From: Streptomyces sp. NBC_00554
GTDB taxonomy: Bacteria > Actinomycetota > Actinomycetes > Streptomycetales > Streptomycetaceae
Reading direction: 5' to 3'
NCBI RefSeq assembly: GCF_041431135.1
Contig: NZ_CP107800.1
Span: forward strand, 1 to 64,000
DNA: 64,000 nucleotides
Shown here: in pieces, positions 27,551 through 36,450 of the stretch
How positions within the stretch are numbered: the stretch's first letter is position 1
Layout: each line of letters opens with the position of its first letter
Program-made: the position numbers and the translations under genes
The notes under the pieces: generated by a model
What the model was told of the DNA's origin: nothing
What the model saw: the letters and a program-made list of their open reading frames with translations, nothing else
Database searches by the model: none

Positions 27551-29188
27551 TCAGTGTGCGGCGGTGGCGTCCTTGGCGGGTTCGGTCTCCTCCGGCTCGG
27601 CGGGCGGTGCGCCGTGTGCCATGCCGGAGGGGGTCGGTCCGCCCTTGAGGGCGAGGCACAGGGCCGCGCCGGCGAACATCGTGACGGCGGGCACCAGCAT
27701 GGTGGGCTGCAGGGCGTCCACGAAGCCGTTGCCGAAGACCTTGCCGGCCAGCTCCTGGATGCTGCGGGCGACGTCCTCGGGAACACCCGAGGGCAGCGAG
27801 GCGGACTGTTCCGTGCCCACCCCCACGTTCTGCGCCCCGTTGGCGAATCCGTTGATGAAGTCCGCCCGGTACTCCTGCGGCAGTGACTGGGCGCCGGTCT
27901 GGGCCTCCTCGCGCATCGCGGAGACCAGCTTGGCCTGCAGCACCGCGCCGATCACGGCACCGGCGAGTACCGAACCGACCTGCCGCAGCGCGTTGTTGAC
28001 GCCGGAGGCGGCACCGGTCAAGCGCGGCGGCACGTTGCGCATCACCTCGGAGCCCATCGGGGCGAAGGTGCATCCGGCGCCGAGTCCGGCGACGAAGAGC
28101 GGGCCGACGAACGCGGTCCAGGAGCTGTTGGTGTCGGCGACCAGGAAGATCCAGGTGATGCCGATGCCGAACATCGACAGACCGGCCGTCAGGATGTACT
28201 TGCCGCCGAACTTCTCCGACAGGATGCCGGCGGGGCCGGCCGTGAACATGGAGCCCAGTGCGAGGGGCACCAGGACGAGGCCGGTCTTCAGAGCGCTGAA
28301 GCCGAGCACGGACTGCAGGTAGATCGTTGTCGGCAGCAGGATGCCCAGGACACCGAAGGAGACCGCGATACCGACGAGGTTGACGACGGTGAAGTTGCGG
28401 TCCTTGAACAGGGAGAACGGCAGCAGCGGTTCGTTGTCCTGCTGGCCGCGCTCGTACATGAGGAAGACCGCGAGCAGGACGCCGGAGGCCGCGATCAGCG
28501 CCCAGATCCAGCCGTTCCACTCGTAGCGCTCACCCTCGATGAGGCCGAAGGCCAGGCAGAACAGGGTCGCCGAGACGAGCAGGGTGCCCGGCAGGTCGAA
28601 GCGGTGCTTGACCACCCGTACGTGCTTGGGCATGAGCCGCAGGCCGAACAGCAGCACCAGCACGCCGACCGGGATGTTGACGAAGAACACCCACCGCCAG
28701 TCCAGGTGCGTGACCAGCAGGCCGCCGACCGTCGGGCCGATCGCTCCGGAGACGCCCGCGACCCCGCCCCACACGCCGTAGGCGACGCCGCGCTTCTCCG
28801 GCGGGAACACATCGGTGATGATCGACAGCGTCTGCGGGATCAGCATCGCCGCACCCACACCCTGCAGCGCGCGGAACGCGATGAGCTGGGAGGGGTCCTG
28901 GGCCAGGCCGCAGGCCAGGGAGGCGAGGGTGAACACGGCCACGCCGGAGAGGAAGAGGTTCCCCTTGCCCCGGATGTCGCCCAGGCGCCCGGCGGTGATG
29001 ATCAGTGTGGCGAGGACCAGGGTGTAGGCGTTCACGACCCAGAGGATCTTGTCGAGCGAGGCCCCCAGATCGTCGGTCATGTCCGGGATGGCGATGTTCA
29101 CGATCGTCAGGTCGACCAGGGTCATCACGAACCCCAGGCACAGGACGCTCAGAACCGCCCACGGATTTGTCTGCCGTTCTCGAGTCAT
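27551..29188 (-). CDS. DHA2-type MFS multidrug exporter, first copy
   Basis: 545 residues with 14 predicted spans. LCLGFVMTLVDLTIVNIAIP is TM1 with the family's D, TAGRLGDIRGKGNLFLSG is motif A, and GVWGGVAGVSGAIGPTVGGL is motif C of drug/proton antiporters. The long C-terminal half has a periplasmic loop (SLPQEYRADFINGFANG). Likely exports the pathway product. A TGTCACA-N16-CCTC sequence upstream resembles an ECF41 promoter. Confidence 0.9.
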   Translation of the reverse strand: MTRERQTNPWAVLSVLCLGFVMTLVDLTIVNIAIPDMTDDLGASLDKILWVVNAYTLVLATLIITAGRLGDIRGKGNLFLSGVAVFTLASLACGLAQDPSQLIAFRALQGVGAAMLIPQTLSIITDVFPPEKRGVAYGVWGGVAGVSGAIGPTVGGLLVTHLDWRWVFFVNIPVGVLVLLFGLRLMPKHVRVVKHRFDLPGTLLVSATLFCLAFGLIEGERYEWNGWIWALIAASGVLLAVFLMYERGQQDNEPLLPFSLFKDRNFTVVNLVGIAVSFGVLGILLPTTIYLQSVLGFSALKTGLVLVPLALGSMFTAGPAGILSEKFGGKYILTAGLSMFGIGITWIFLVADTNSSWTAFVGPLFVAGLGAGCTFAPMGSEVMRNVPPRLTGAASGVNNALRQVGSVLAGAVIGAVLQAKLVSAMREEAQTGAQSLPQEYRADFINGFANGAQNVGVGTEQSASLPSGVPEDVARSIQELAGKVFGNGFVDALQPTMLVPAVTMFAGAALCLALKGGPTPSGMAHGAPPAEPEETEPAKDATAAH

Positions 29189-29242
29189 TTTCCTCTCCTT
29201 GTCGCGGCGTCAGGCGCGCACGTTGTGTGGCGGTGCACCCAA

Positions 29243-29269
29243 GAGGGCGGATCGGGCCCGGGTGTGACA
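29243..29269 (-). promoter_or_regulatory. Possible ECF41-type promoter before the MFS exporter
   Basis: Read on the minus strand, TGTCACA (29269-29263) is followed after 16 bases by CCTC (29246-29243), 55 bases before the exporter start. The -35 box is perfect, the -10 is one base off CGTC. It may be read by the sigma factor at 22397-23353. Confidence 0.4.
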
Positions 29270-29300
29270 TGCGGAGCCGGCGGTGAGACGCACGTCACAC

Positions 29301-30113
29301 TCACGCGGCGGGGGTGAGCCGTTCCCGCAGGAAGGCGACGACGCGGGCACGGGCGGCGAGGGCCTGGTGTCCGGGCGTCTCGCGCACCTCGACGGTCAGC
29401 ACGGAGTGCGCGCTCTTGGCGAAACCGCCGTCGTTGCCCGGGGCGGAGTCGAGTTCGATCACGTCGAAGGCGTCCCCGAGCCGCTCCCGCAGCGTGGTGA
29501 ACCGCTGCGCCGGAGAGATCCCGTCCTTGCTGAACCTCAGGCCGAGCACGCACAGCCCCTCACCGCGGGTCCGTGCGGCGACGGCGTCGAGCTCGCCGGC
29601 CGCGCACCCCGCATCCGCGCGCCGGGCCCGGCTCGTCGAGAACGGCACCGAGGGCTGGCTGACGACGGGGGCGAGTACGGCGGGGTCGACGGCCGCGGCC
29701 AGCGCGAAGCCGCCGGTGAAGCACATGCCGATGACGCCGACGCCGGGGCCCGGGGTGCGGGTGGCCAGCTCACGGGCGAGCGCCCGCAGATGGTCGGCGA
29801 CGGGGCGGCGGGCGTTGGTGGCGAAGGCCCGGAACTCGGCGGACACGCAGAGCCGGGCGACGACGCCCAGCGTGTAGGGCGCGGAGTCCGGCCGGCCGGG
29901 TGTGCCGAACAGGGAGGGCACCGCGACCGTGAACCCCTCCTTGACGAGGTGTTCGGCCAGGCCCAGCACCTCGGGTGTGATGCCGGGGATCTCCGGGACC
30001 AGGATCACCCCGGGCCCGGTCCCCTTCTCGTACACGTCGTGGGTGACCCCGCCGCCGGTGAAGGGGCGCCGGCTCCATCCGGTGAGGTCCGATGTCGGTG
30101 CGGTGCCGGTCAC
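29301..30113 (-). CDS. Dienelactone hydrolase family protein
   Basis: 270 residues: GVILVPEIPGITPEVLGLAE (first strand and loop), GVGVIGMCFTGGFALAAA with the Cys nucleophile of dienelactone hydrolases, and a C-terminal GGFAKSAHSVLTVEV His region. It hydrolyses lactones or activated esters in related systems. Here it may open a lactone made by a Baeyer-Villiger-type monooxygenase. Substrate is inference. Confidence 0.85.
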   Translation of the reverse strand: MTGTAPTSDLTGWSRRPFTGGGVTHDVYEKGTGPGVILVPEIPGITPEVLGLAEHLVKEGFTVAVPSLFGTPGRPDSAPYTLGVVARLCVSAEFRAFATNARRPVADHLRALARELATRTPGPGVGVIGMCFTGGFALAAAVDPAVLAPVVSQPSVPFSTSRARRADAGCAAGELDAVAARTRGEGLCVLGLRFSKDGISPAQRFTTLRERLGDAFDVIELDSAPGNDGGFAKSAHSVLTVEVRETPGHQALAARARVVAFLRERLTPAA

Positions 30114-30136
30114 GGCGCTCTCCTTGCGAGGGGGTC

Positions 30137-30352
30137 TCAGCGGGCGGCCGGCTGCCGCCGTGCGCGCAGCAGCAGTACGACGAGGGAGGCGGTGGCCGCG
30201 ATCACGTCGATGTGGTCGAGGGCCCGGCTCGAGCCCCTGGCGCGCACGGCCTTGCGCGCCAGGGACACGGTGCTCACCGCCAGCGCGGCACGGGACAGCA
30301 GCAGGCGCCCGGAACCGGGTGCCGGTGCGGCGTCGGGACGTAGGTCACTCAT
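30137..30352 (-). CDS. Small hypothetical protein with hydrophobic C-terminus
   Basis: 71 residues; AGGAG lies seven bases before the ATG, which supports a real gene. A basic, Ala/Arg-rich centre (LARKAVRARGSSRALDHIDV) is followed by a hydrophobic segment IAATASLVVLLLRARR. No family recognised. Possibly a small membrane-associated partner of the downstream hydrolase or pump. Confidence 0.5.
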   Translation of the reverse strand: MSDLRPDAAPAPGSGRLLLSRAALAVSTVSLARKAVRARGSSRALDHIDVIAATASLVVLLLRARRQPAAR

Positions 30353-30568
30353 GTCGGTGCTCCTGTGGGATGGGGTGCCCGGAAGGGGCGGCCGCCCTGC
30401 GCGCGGGGCGGCCGCCGCCCCTCCCCCGCCCGATGCCCCGTAAGGCTCCGGTGACGCGCGGCACCCTTCCCGCTGCGCCGTGCGGCGGTGTCCTGGGCGC
30501 CGGAGGCTGCCGCGCCGGGCTGGGTGACGCGGCGGCGGGCGCGGCGGCCCGGGCGGCGGTGGCGGGTG
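30353..30568. other. Short intergenic gap
   Basis: A GC-rich gap of 216 bases between two minus-strand genes. No gene or clear hairpin seen. Confidence 0.4.
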
Positions 30569-30934
30569 TCAGGCGATGCAGATCCCCTCGACGGCGATCT
30601 TCTCGTAGACGTGCGGGTAGGCCGTGATCCCGTCCGGGTACTTGGCCGCCGACTGCTGGAACTCCGGCTTGCTGAACGCGGCGAAGAGGGCCTCGGTGGA
30701 CTCCCAGACCGCCACGTTCACCAGCAGGCGGCTGCCCGCGGTGCCCTTGTGCAGCTGGGTCTGGATGCAGCCCGGGCTGCCCTTCATGTACGCGGCGTCC
30801 TCCTGCCAGATCTTGAGGAACTCCTCGTACAGCTCCGGGGGCACGTCGAAGACGTTGACCAGGGTGATCGGCCCCGTCTTCTCCTGGAACTGCCGCATCA
30901 GCGGGGTGGACGGATCCAGGGCTTCGATCTTCAT
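30569..30934 (-). CDS. ABM-domain protein (quinone-forming monooxygenase or cyclase)
   Basis: 121 residues; ATG at 30934 preceded by GGAAGG. The pattern ITLVNVFDVPPELYEEFLKI, YMKGSPGCIQTQLHKG, LLVNVAVWESTEALFAAFSK is the antibiotic biosynthesis monooxygenase fold. Cofactor-free relatives in type II PKS clusters oxidise anthrones and naphthacenones to quinones. Relatives in pentangular pathways help cyclisation. It lies in the operon with KS-alpha/CLF, halogenase and a F420 enzyme. Confidence 0.85.
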   Translation of the reverse strand: MKIEALDPSTPLMRQFQEKTGPITLVNVFDVPPELYEEFLKIWQEDAAYMKGSPGCIQTQLHKGTAGSRLLVNVAVWESTEALFAAFSKPEFQQSAAKYPDGITAYPHVYEKIAVEGICIA

Positions 30935-30971
30935 GTGCTTCCTTCCATGGGGTGCGGGAGTGCGGGGGTGC

Positions 30972-31577
30972 TCACAGCTGCTGCGGGTCGAGGTCGTCGG
31001 GGGTGATCTCGAGGACCGGGATGGGGCGGCTCGCGCGCTTTTGGAACTCGGCGATGAACGGGAAGACCTCGGTGAACTCGCGCCACCGGCGGTCGCGTTC
31101 GTCGCCGGTGAGGATCCGCGCGGTGGCCGGGAACTGCTCGGGGCCGATGTCCACACTCACCTGCGGGGTGGCCCGTACGTTGTGGAACCAGGCGGGGTGG
31201 CTGGCCTGCGGGCCGCCGGGCACGTCGAAGTGGCCGGGGGCGGCGCACACGATGTAGCGCCCGTTGTCGTAGACGTAGCCGACGGGCAGTGTGCGCGGCA
31301 GGCGCGTCTTGCGGCCGGTGGTGGTCAGCAGCATCGCGTCCAGGCGCCCGAAGTGCCCCATGATCTTTCCGCGGGACTTGCGGTACAGGAACAGATGCAG
31401 GTGCAGGAAGGACTTGTTGACCTTCTTGACGTACTTGTTCGGCGGCTTGGAGTACAGGTAGACGTTGAAGCGCGTGAAGGCCTGCACCAGGGGGTTGGTG
31501 TCCTCCATCTGCGGCCGGGTGGAGGACCACGAGGACAGGGCGGCCTTGTCCTCGGTCTCCGGCAGGGTCTGCGTCAT
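30972..31577 (-). CDS. F420-dependent (DDN-type) oxidoreductase, long form
   Basis: 201 residues; core AMLLTTTGRKTRLPRTLPVG, YIVCAAPGHFDVPGGPQASH and HPAWFHNVRATPQVSVDIGP match the PF04075-type split barrel. An extra N-terminal helix pair (LYSKPPNKYVKKVNKSFLHL) distinguishes it from the short paralogue at 24740-25150. Likely reduces a quinone or enone of the polyketide. It is 27 bases from the second halogenase. Confidence 0.83.
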   Translation of the reverse strand: MTQTLPETEDKAALSSWSSTRPQMEDTNPLVQAFTRFNVYLYSKPPNKYVKKVNKSFLHLHLFLYRKSRGKIMGHFGRLDAMLLTTTGRKTRLPRTLPVGYVYDNGRYIVCAAPGHFDVPGGPQASHPAWFHNVRATPQVSVDIGPEQFPATARILTGDERDRRWREFTEVFPFIAEFQKRASRPIPVLEITPDDLDPQQL

Positions 31578-31604
31578 GGACCGGTCCTTCTTCCAGAGGG
31601 GCTT

Positions 31605-33299
31605 CTAGAGGGGCTTCTTGCCCTTGAGGGCGGAGCGCACGGAGCTGCTCACCAGCGAGCGGGCGATGTCGCGCATCTCGCCCGCGGGGGCCTTGCGCAG
31701 CGACCAGTTCATGAACTTGGCGACCATCGCGGTGGTCGGGTACACGAACCGGGTGGACTCCTCGTCCTTCCAGCCGAACACCGGGTTCAGGCCCTCGCAC
31801 TCACGCAGCGCCGCGAAGATGGTGTCCGCGGCGGTGTCCCCGTCGAGTTCGCCGACCTCGTACTTCTCGCAGGTCTCCGCGGTCAGTTCGAGGATCTTCT
31901 TGAACTCGTCCTGGGGCCACCACAGGCCGGGGTAGGGGGTGTTCTCCAGGTTCTTCAGGTGCTGCTCGTCGCCGTCGAGTTCGTACTGGACGCGGGCCCG
32001 GTGCAGCCGCATGACGCCCGGTGTGAGGAACCCGCCCCACACCCGGAACACCGCGTTCCACAGCCGGAAGTGGGAGAAGGCGATGTAGGAGGCGTTGACG
32101 AGGTCGTCGTTGTGCTGCAGCAGTCCGCGCTCGAGCTGCTCGACGTACTCGAACCGCTCCACCGACCAGTCGTCGTCCTTGACCGACTCCAGGATGCGGG
32201 TGCACAGCGAGTACACCACCTCGAAGGTGTTGGACAGGCCGCGCGAGTACAGCGGGTCCAGGAAGCCGGCCGCGTGCGACATCAGGCACCAGCGGGGGCC
32301 GATCGAGCGGCTGGAGGAGTACTGCAGGCGGTCGGTGGAGACCCACTCGCGGACCCGCTTGGCGCCCACGAACTGCCGCTTGACCGCCGGGTACCTGTCG
32401 AGGAAGGAGCGCCACTCCTGCTCGGGCGTGATGTCGGTGGGCTTGGGGTAGGTGCGCTCGTCCATGGTGATGCCGACGGAGCACATCGGGTTCTTGGAGC
32501 CCTTGACGTTGTCGAACGGGATGATCCAGAACCAGCCGCGTTCGATGAGGTGGTGCAGGGTGCCGCCGTGCCACTGCGCGGGCGGGCGCCGGCTCACCGG
32601 GTGGTGGGAGACGTCGTCGAAGGGCTTGACGCCGATGTAGTGCGTGAACATGGAGCGGGCGTGGTGCTTGAAGCGGGTGGGCTGCTCGCGCAGGGAGAAC
32701 TTCTCCGCCAGCGGGGAGCGGAAACCGCTCGCGTCGATCAGGTACTTGGCGCGGAACACCTCGCCGTTGCGGCCGGTGATCGTGACGCCGTCGTCGTCGA
32801 AGTCGAGGTCGGTGGCGAACCAGTTCTGCCGGGTGGTGCAGCCGTACTTGGCGGCGACGTTGAAGTAGTACTGGTCGCTGTCCTGCCGGAAGAGGTGGCT
32901 GGCGTCGGTGAGGACCTTGGGGATGACGAACATCGTCGCCTCGTCCGGGTCCGGTTCCTTGCCCACCTCGTGCTTGATGAACCCGAAGTTCTGCTTCTTG
33001 CCGTGGTGGGGCCCGATGTGGTCGGCGACCGCCTTCACGTTCAGCAGATGGCCGATCTCCGGCACGTCGAAGCGGGACTTGAGGATGTGCAGCCACTCGA
33101 TCAGCTGTGGCGTCATGGACTCGCCGACGGCGAACCGCGGGTGCTGGCCGGCGTCGACGAGGACCACGTTGGCGCCCTGGCGGGCCAGGATCGCTCCGCT
33201 GACCGAGCCGGCCAGGCCCGATCCCAGGATGAACACGTCGCAGTGCTGGACGTTGTCGGACTTCTTGGCCGGGCCCTTGGCCATGACCTTGCTGGGCAT
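31605..33299 (-). CDS. FADH2-dependent halogenase, second copy
   Basis: 564 residues. Motifs: LGSGLAGSVSGAILARQG (FAD), HPRFAVGES, and GWFWIIPFDN (WxWxIP, around residue 265). A Lys-rich N-terminal extension (MPSKVMAKGPAKKSDNVQHC) and a longer C-terminus separate it from the copy at 15991-17601. The two share the same layout, so they are old paralogues that probably act at different ring positions or in sequence. It lies directly after CLF in the KS operon. Confidence 0.93.
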   Translation of the reverse strand: MPSKVMAKGPAKKSDNVQHCDVFILGSGLAGSVSGAILARQGANVVLVDAGQHPRFAVGESMTPQLIEWLHILKSRFDVPEIGHLLNVKAVADHIGPHHGKKQNFGFIKHEVGKEPDPDEATMFVIPKVLTDASHLFRQDSDQYYFNVAAKYGCTTRQNWFATDLDFDDDGVTITGRNGEVFRAKYLIDASGFRSPLAEKFSLREQPTRFKHHARSMFTHYIGVKPFDDVSHHPVSRRPPAQWHGGTLHHLIERGWFWIIPFDNVKGSKNPMCSVGITMDERTYPKPTDITPEQEWRSFLDRYPAVKRQFVGAKRVREWVSTDRLQYSSSRSIGPRWCLMSHAAGFLDPLYSRGLSNTFEVVYSLCTRILESVKDDDWSVERFEYVEQLERGLLQHNDDLVNASYIAFSHFRLWNAVFRVWGGFLTPGVMRLHRARVQYELDGDEQHLKNLENTPYPGLWWPQDEFKKILELTAETCEKYEVGELDGDTAADTIFAALRECEGLNPVFGWKDEESTRFVYPTTAMVAKFMNWSLRKAPAGEMRDIARSLVSSSVRSALKGKKPL

Positions 33300-33358
33300 A
33301 CGCGCCACCTTCTCTCCGGGCGATGTCTGTGCCGTGTCTGTCGGGGCGCGGCCGGCGT

Positions 33359-34576
33359 TCACGAGGCGCTCCGGCGCACGACCATGGCGGAGTTGAAACC
33401 GCCGTATCCGCGGGCGAGGACCAGCGCGGTGTCCACCTTGGCGGGGCGCTCCACGCCCGTGACCAGGTCCAGGCGGTAGGCGGGATCCGGGGTGACCTGG
33501 ACGGTGGGCGGGATCACGCCGTCCCTGATGGACAGCAGGGCCGCGGCCACGTCCAGCGAGGCGGCGCCGGACAGCAGACGCCCGGTCATCGTCTTCGGCG
33601 CGGTCACGGCGACCCCTTGGGGGCCGAAGACCTCGGTGACCGCGTCCGCCTCGGCGCGGTCGAGCTCGGGGATCGCGGCGGCGTCCGCGAACACCACGTC
33701 GACCTCGCCCGGCCGGGTGCCGGCCTCGGCGAGCGCGAGCCGTATCGCCCGGGTGAGGCCCGGCGGGCGGCCGGTGTGGGCCGGCGGGTCGAAGGTGGCC
33801 GCGTATCCGGCGATCTCGCCGTACACGCGCGCTCCGCGTTCCCGTGCCGAGGATGCGTCCTCCATGACGAGGAGGGCGCCGCCCTCGCCGGGGACGTGGC
33901 CGGCCGCCTCGCTGTCGAAGGGCAGGTAGCAGCGGGCGGGGTCGTCGCCGGTGCTGAGGCGTCCGCCGGCGAGCTGGGCGACGTGGCCCCAGGGGCAGAT
34001 GGAGCCGTCGACGCCGCCGGAGACGATCAGTTTGCTGCCCTTGCGGATCTGGCGGCGGCCCTGTGCCAGGGCGTCCAGGCCGCCGGCCTGGTCGGAGACG
34101 ACGACGCCGCTGGGGCCGCGCATGCCGTGGCGGATGGAGATCTGGCCGGTGTTGACGGCGTAGAACCAGGCGAAGGACTGGTAGGCGCTGACGTACTGGC
34201 CGCCCTTGCTCCACAGCGCCTGGAGTTCGCGCTGGCCGAACTCGAAGCCGCCCGAGGAGCTCGCGGTGACGACGCCCATGTCGAAGGGGTCCCACTCCTG
34301 GGGCCGCACGCCTGCGTCCGCGAGCGCCCAGTCGGCGGCGACGAGCGCGAGCCGGGTCATGTGGTCGGTCTGCGGCAGCAGCCGGCCCGGCAGATGGTCC
34401 TCGGCACGGAAGCCCGGAACCTCGCCTGCCAGGCGGGCCGGGTAGCCGGAGGCGTCGAACCGTTTGATCTTGTCGATGCCGCTGAGTCCCTTGCGGGTGG
34501 CGGCCCAGAAATCGTCGGTGCCCAGCCCGTTGGGGGCGGTGACGCCGAGTCCTGTGATGACGACCGGGGTGTTCAT
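33359..34576 (-). CDS. Chain length factor (KS-beta)
   Basis: 405 residues. The thiolase fold is clear (VVITGLGVTAPNGLGTDDFW). In place of the active Cys it has Gln: VVVSDQAGGLDAL. This is the hallmark of CLF, whose Gln decarboxylates malonyl-ACP and whose pocket sets chain length. Its ATG overlaps the KS-alpha stop by four bases (ATGA), ensuring equal amounts of the two partners. Chain length cannot be stated safely without a phylogeny. Confidence 0.96.
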   Translation of the reverse strand: MNTPVVITGLGVTAPNGLGTDDFWAATRKGLSGIDKIKRFDASGYPARLAGEVPGFRAEDHLPGRLLPQTDHMTRLALVAADWALADAGVRPQEWDPFDMGVVTASSSGGFEFGQRELQALWSKGGQYVSAYQSFAWFYAVNTGQISIRHGMRGPSGVVVSDQAGGLDALAQGRRQIRKGSKLIVSGGVDGSICPWGHVAQLAGGRLSTGDDPARCYLPFDSEAAGHVPGEGGALLVMEDASSARERGARVYGEIAGYAATFDPPAHTGRPPGLTRAIRLALAEAGTRPGEVDVVFADAAAIPELDRAEADAVTEVFGPQGVAVTAPKTMTGRLLSGAASLDVAAALLSIRDGVIPPTVQVTPDPAYRLDLVTGVERPAKVDTALVLARGYGGFNSAMVVRRSAS

Positions 34577-35829
34577 GCTGCCCTCCGCAACACCATCGCG
34601 CTCTGGAACCCGCCGAATCCGCTGCCCACGCTCAGCACCGTGTCCGTGCGCTGTTCGCGGGCGTGCAGGGGCACGTAGTCCAGGTCGCACTCGGGGTCGG
34701 GCTCGTGCAGGTTGGCCGTGGGCGGCACCAGGTTGTTCTCGATCGCCAGGACCGAGGCGGCGATCTCCAGGGAGCCGATCGCGCCGAGTGAGTGCCCCAC
34801 CATCGACTTGATGGAGCTGACCGGGGTGCGGTAGGCGTGCGCGCCCAGGCTGTGCTTGAACGCGGCGGTCTCGTGCCGGTCGTTCTGCTTGGTGCCCGAG
34901 CCGTGCGCGTTGATGTAGTCGACCTGCTCGGGGTTGATGCGCGCCTCGTCCAGGGCGAGCCGGATCGCCTCGGCCATCTCCAGGCCGTCGGGGCGGAGCC
35001 CGGTCATGTGGAAGGCGTTGCAGCGCGTGGCGAAGCCCGCGATCTCGGCGTAGATGTACGCGCCGCGCCGCTCGGCCCGCTCGCGCTCCTCCAGGACGAA
35101 CATGGCGGCGCCCTCACCGAGGACGAAGCCGTTGCGGGTCCGGTCGAAGGGGCGGGAGGCGTGGGCGGGGTCGTCGTTGCGCGGGGTGGTCGCCTTGATG
35201 GCGTCGAAGCAGGCCACCGTGATGGGTGAGATGGGGGCGGCGGCCGCGCCGGCGAACATCACGTCCGCGCTGCCCTCGCGGATCAGCTCGGTGGCGTATC
35301 CCACCGAGTCCAGGCCCGAGGTGCAGCCGGTGGAGACGACGGCGGCCGGGCCCTCGGCGCCGACCTTCCACGCCACTTCGCTCGCGAACGAGCTGGGCAC
35401 GAAGTAGTCGTACAGGTGCGGCACCGCGTAGCGGTGGTCGACCAGGTCGAGGCGGCCGCCGTCGCTGACGATGCGGTACTCGCGGTCCAGGGCCATGGTC
35501 GCGCCGACGCCGCTGCCCACCGTCACTCCGGTGCGGTGGGGGTCCAGGTCGGTGAGGGCCAGGCCGCTGTCGGCGAGTGCCTCGGCGGTGGTGACGACCG
35601 CGAACTGGGCGGCCCGGTCCATGCGCCGGACCTCCTGCGGGCTCAGCCCGTGCAGTTCGGGGTCGAAGTCGACTTCGGCGGCCACCCGTGAGCGGAACGG
35701 TGTCGCGTCGAAGGAGGTGATGGTGCGGGTGGCGGTCCTGCCGTGGCTGAGCAGGTTCCAGAAGTCCTTGGTGCCGACACCGGCGGGTGCCACCACGCCG
35801 ATGCCGGTGATCACTACTTGGCGTCCCAT
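34573..35829 (-). CDS. Type II PKS ketosynthase alpha
   Basis: 418 residues: VVSTGCTSGLDSVGYA holds the catalytic Cys, INAHGSGTKQNDRHE and MVGHSLGAIGS hold the two His residues. VVITGIGVVAPAGVGTKDFW and GFGGFQSAMVLRR are the usual ends. It condenses malonyl-ACP units with CLF. It is preceded by the TcmI-like cyclase, 31 bases away. Confidence 0.97.
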   Translation of the reverse strand: MGRQVVITGIGVVAPAGVGTKDFWNLLSHGRTATRTITSFDATPFRSRVAAEVDFDPELHGLSPQEVRRMDRAAQFAVVTTAEALADSGLALTDLDPHRTGVTVGSGVGATMALDREYRIVSDGGRLDLVDHRYAVPHLYDYFVPSSFASEVAWKVGAEGPAAVVSTGCTSGLDSVGYATELIREGSADVMFAGAAAAPISPITVACFDAIKATTPRNDDPAHASRPFDRTRNGFVLGEGAAMFVLEERERAERRGAYIYAEIAGFATRCNAFHMTGLRPDGLEMAEAIRLALDEARINPEQVDYINAHGSGTKQNDRHETAAFKHSLGAHAYRTPVSSIKSMVGHSLGAIGSLEIAASVLAIENNLVPPTANLHEPDPECDLDYVPLHAREQRTDTVLSVGSGFGGFQSAMVLRRAA

Positions 35830-35860
35830 CAGGACGTCGCTCCCTTCCGGGGAAAGTGCG

Positions 35861-36190
35861 TCACGAGGTGGGGGTCCAGTCGTAGAAGCGCTGGGCCATC
35901 GCGTCGGCCGGCGAGCGCCAGGTCGCCGGGTCGTAGGCCTCGATGTACGGCTTGAGGTCGTCGCTGATCCTCACGAACAGCGGGTGGGTCTTGGCCTCCT
36001 CGATGGCCTCGCCGCCCTGGGCGGAGTCGAAGTCCTGGAGGTGGAAGTACAGGCCCCGGTAGGCGAAGAGCTGCCGCCGCCGGGTCCCCATGAGGTGCGG
36101 CATCTCGGTGCCGTCGAACTCCCCGAAGATCCGGGCGACGTCACCGCTGGACCCCGGGTCCATCCGCGCCACGATCAAAGTGCTGTGCAT
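35861..36190 (-). CDS. TcmI-family polyketide cyclase
   Basis: 109 residues, the exact size usual for this family. STLIVARMDPGSSGDVARIF, GTRRRQLFAYRGLYFHLQDF and KTHPLFVRISDDLKPYIEAY match TcmI/WhiE-VII-type cyclases that close later rings. ATG at 36190 has GGGAG upstream. An in-frame ATG at 36250 could add 20 residues. First gene of the KS-alpha/CLF operon. With the didomain aromatase it implies a polycyclic (tetracyclic or larger) product. Confidence 0.92.
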   Translation of the reverse strand: MHSTLIVARMDPGSSGDVARIFGEFDGTEMPHLMGTRRRQLFAYRGLYFHLQDFDSAQGGEAIEEAKTHPLFVRISDDLKPYIEAYDPATWRSPADAMAQRFYDWTPTS

Positions 36191-36450
36191 GGGCTCTCCC
36201 TGGCTGGAAGGGGCGGTGACAGCCGCCGAGGGGAAAATTTTCTGGTTCATTTCCGAACACGAACTCCGCGGCTCCTGTGGCAACGCGGGTCGGTGAGCGG
36301 GAAGACCGGTGACGGAATTCTCTGAATTCGCGGCGTCGCGCCGACAGTTCACCGGATCCTTGCTCATAGCTTCTTCGGTTCCCGTCCGAATAACAATGCG
36401 CATTCGTGCAGATCCGTGTCAGGAAAACTTCAGGACTATGCGGCGGACGT

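Noticed and set aside
30624..33479. 951-codon plus-strand frame opposite the second halogenase
   Set aside because: Composition is that of an antisense shadow; the halogenase, F420 and ABM genes on the minus strand have family motifs and ribosome sites.
33359..35829. Assignment to a specific chain length or a named antibiotic
   Set aside because: KS-alpha and CLF motifs identify the family, but chain length and product need a phylogeny I cannot run.
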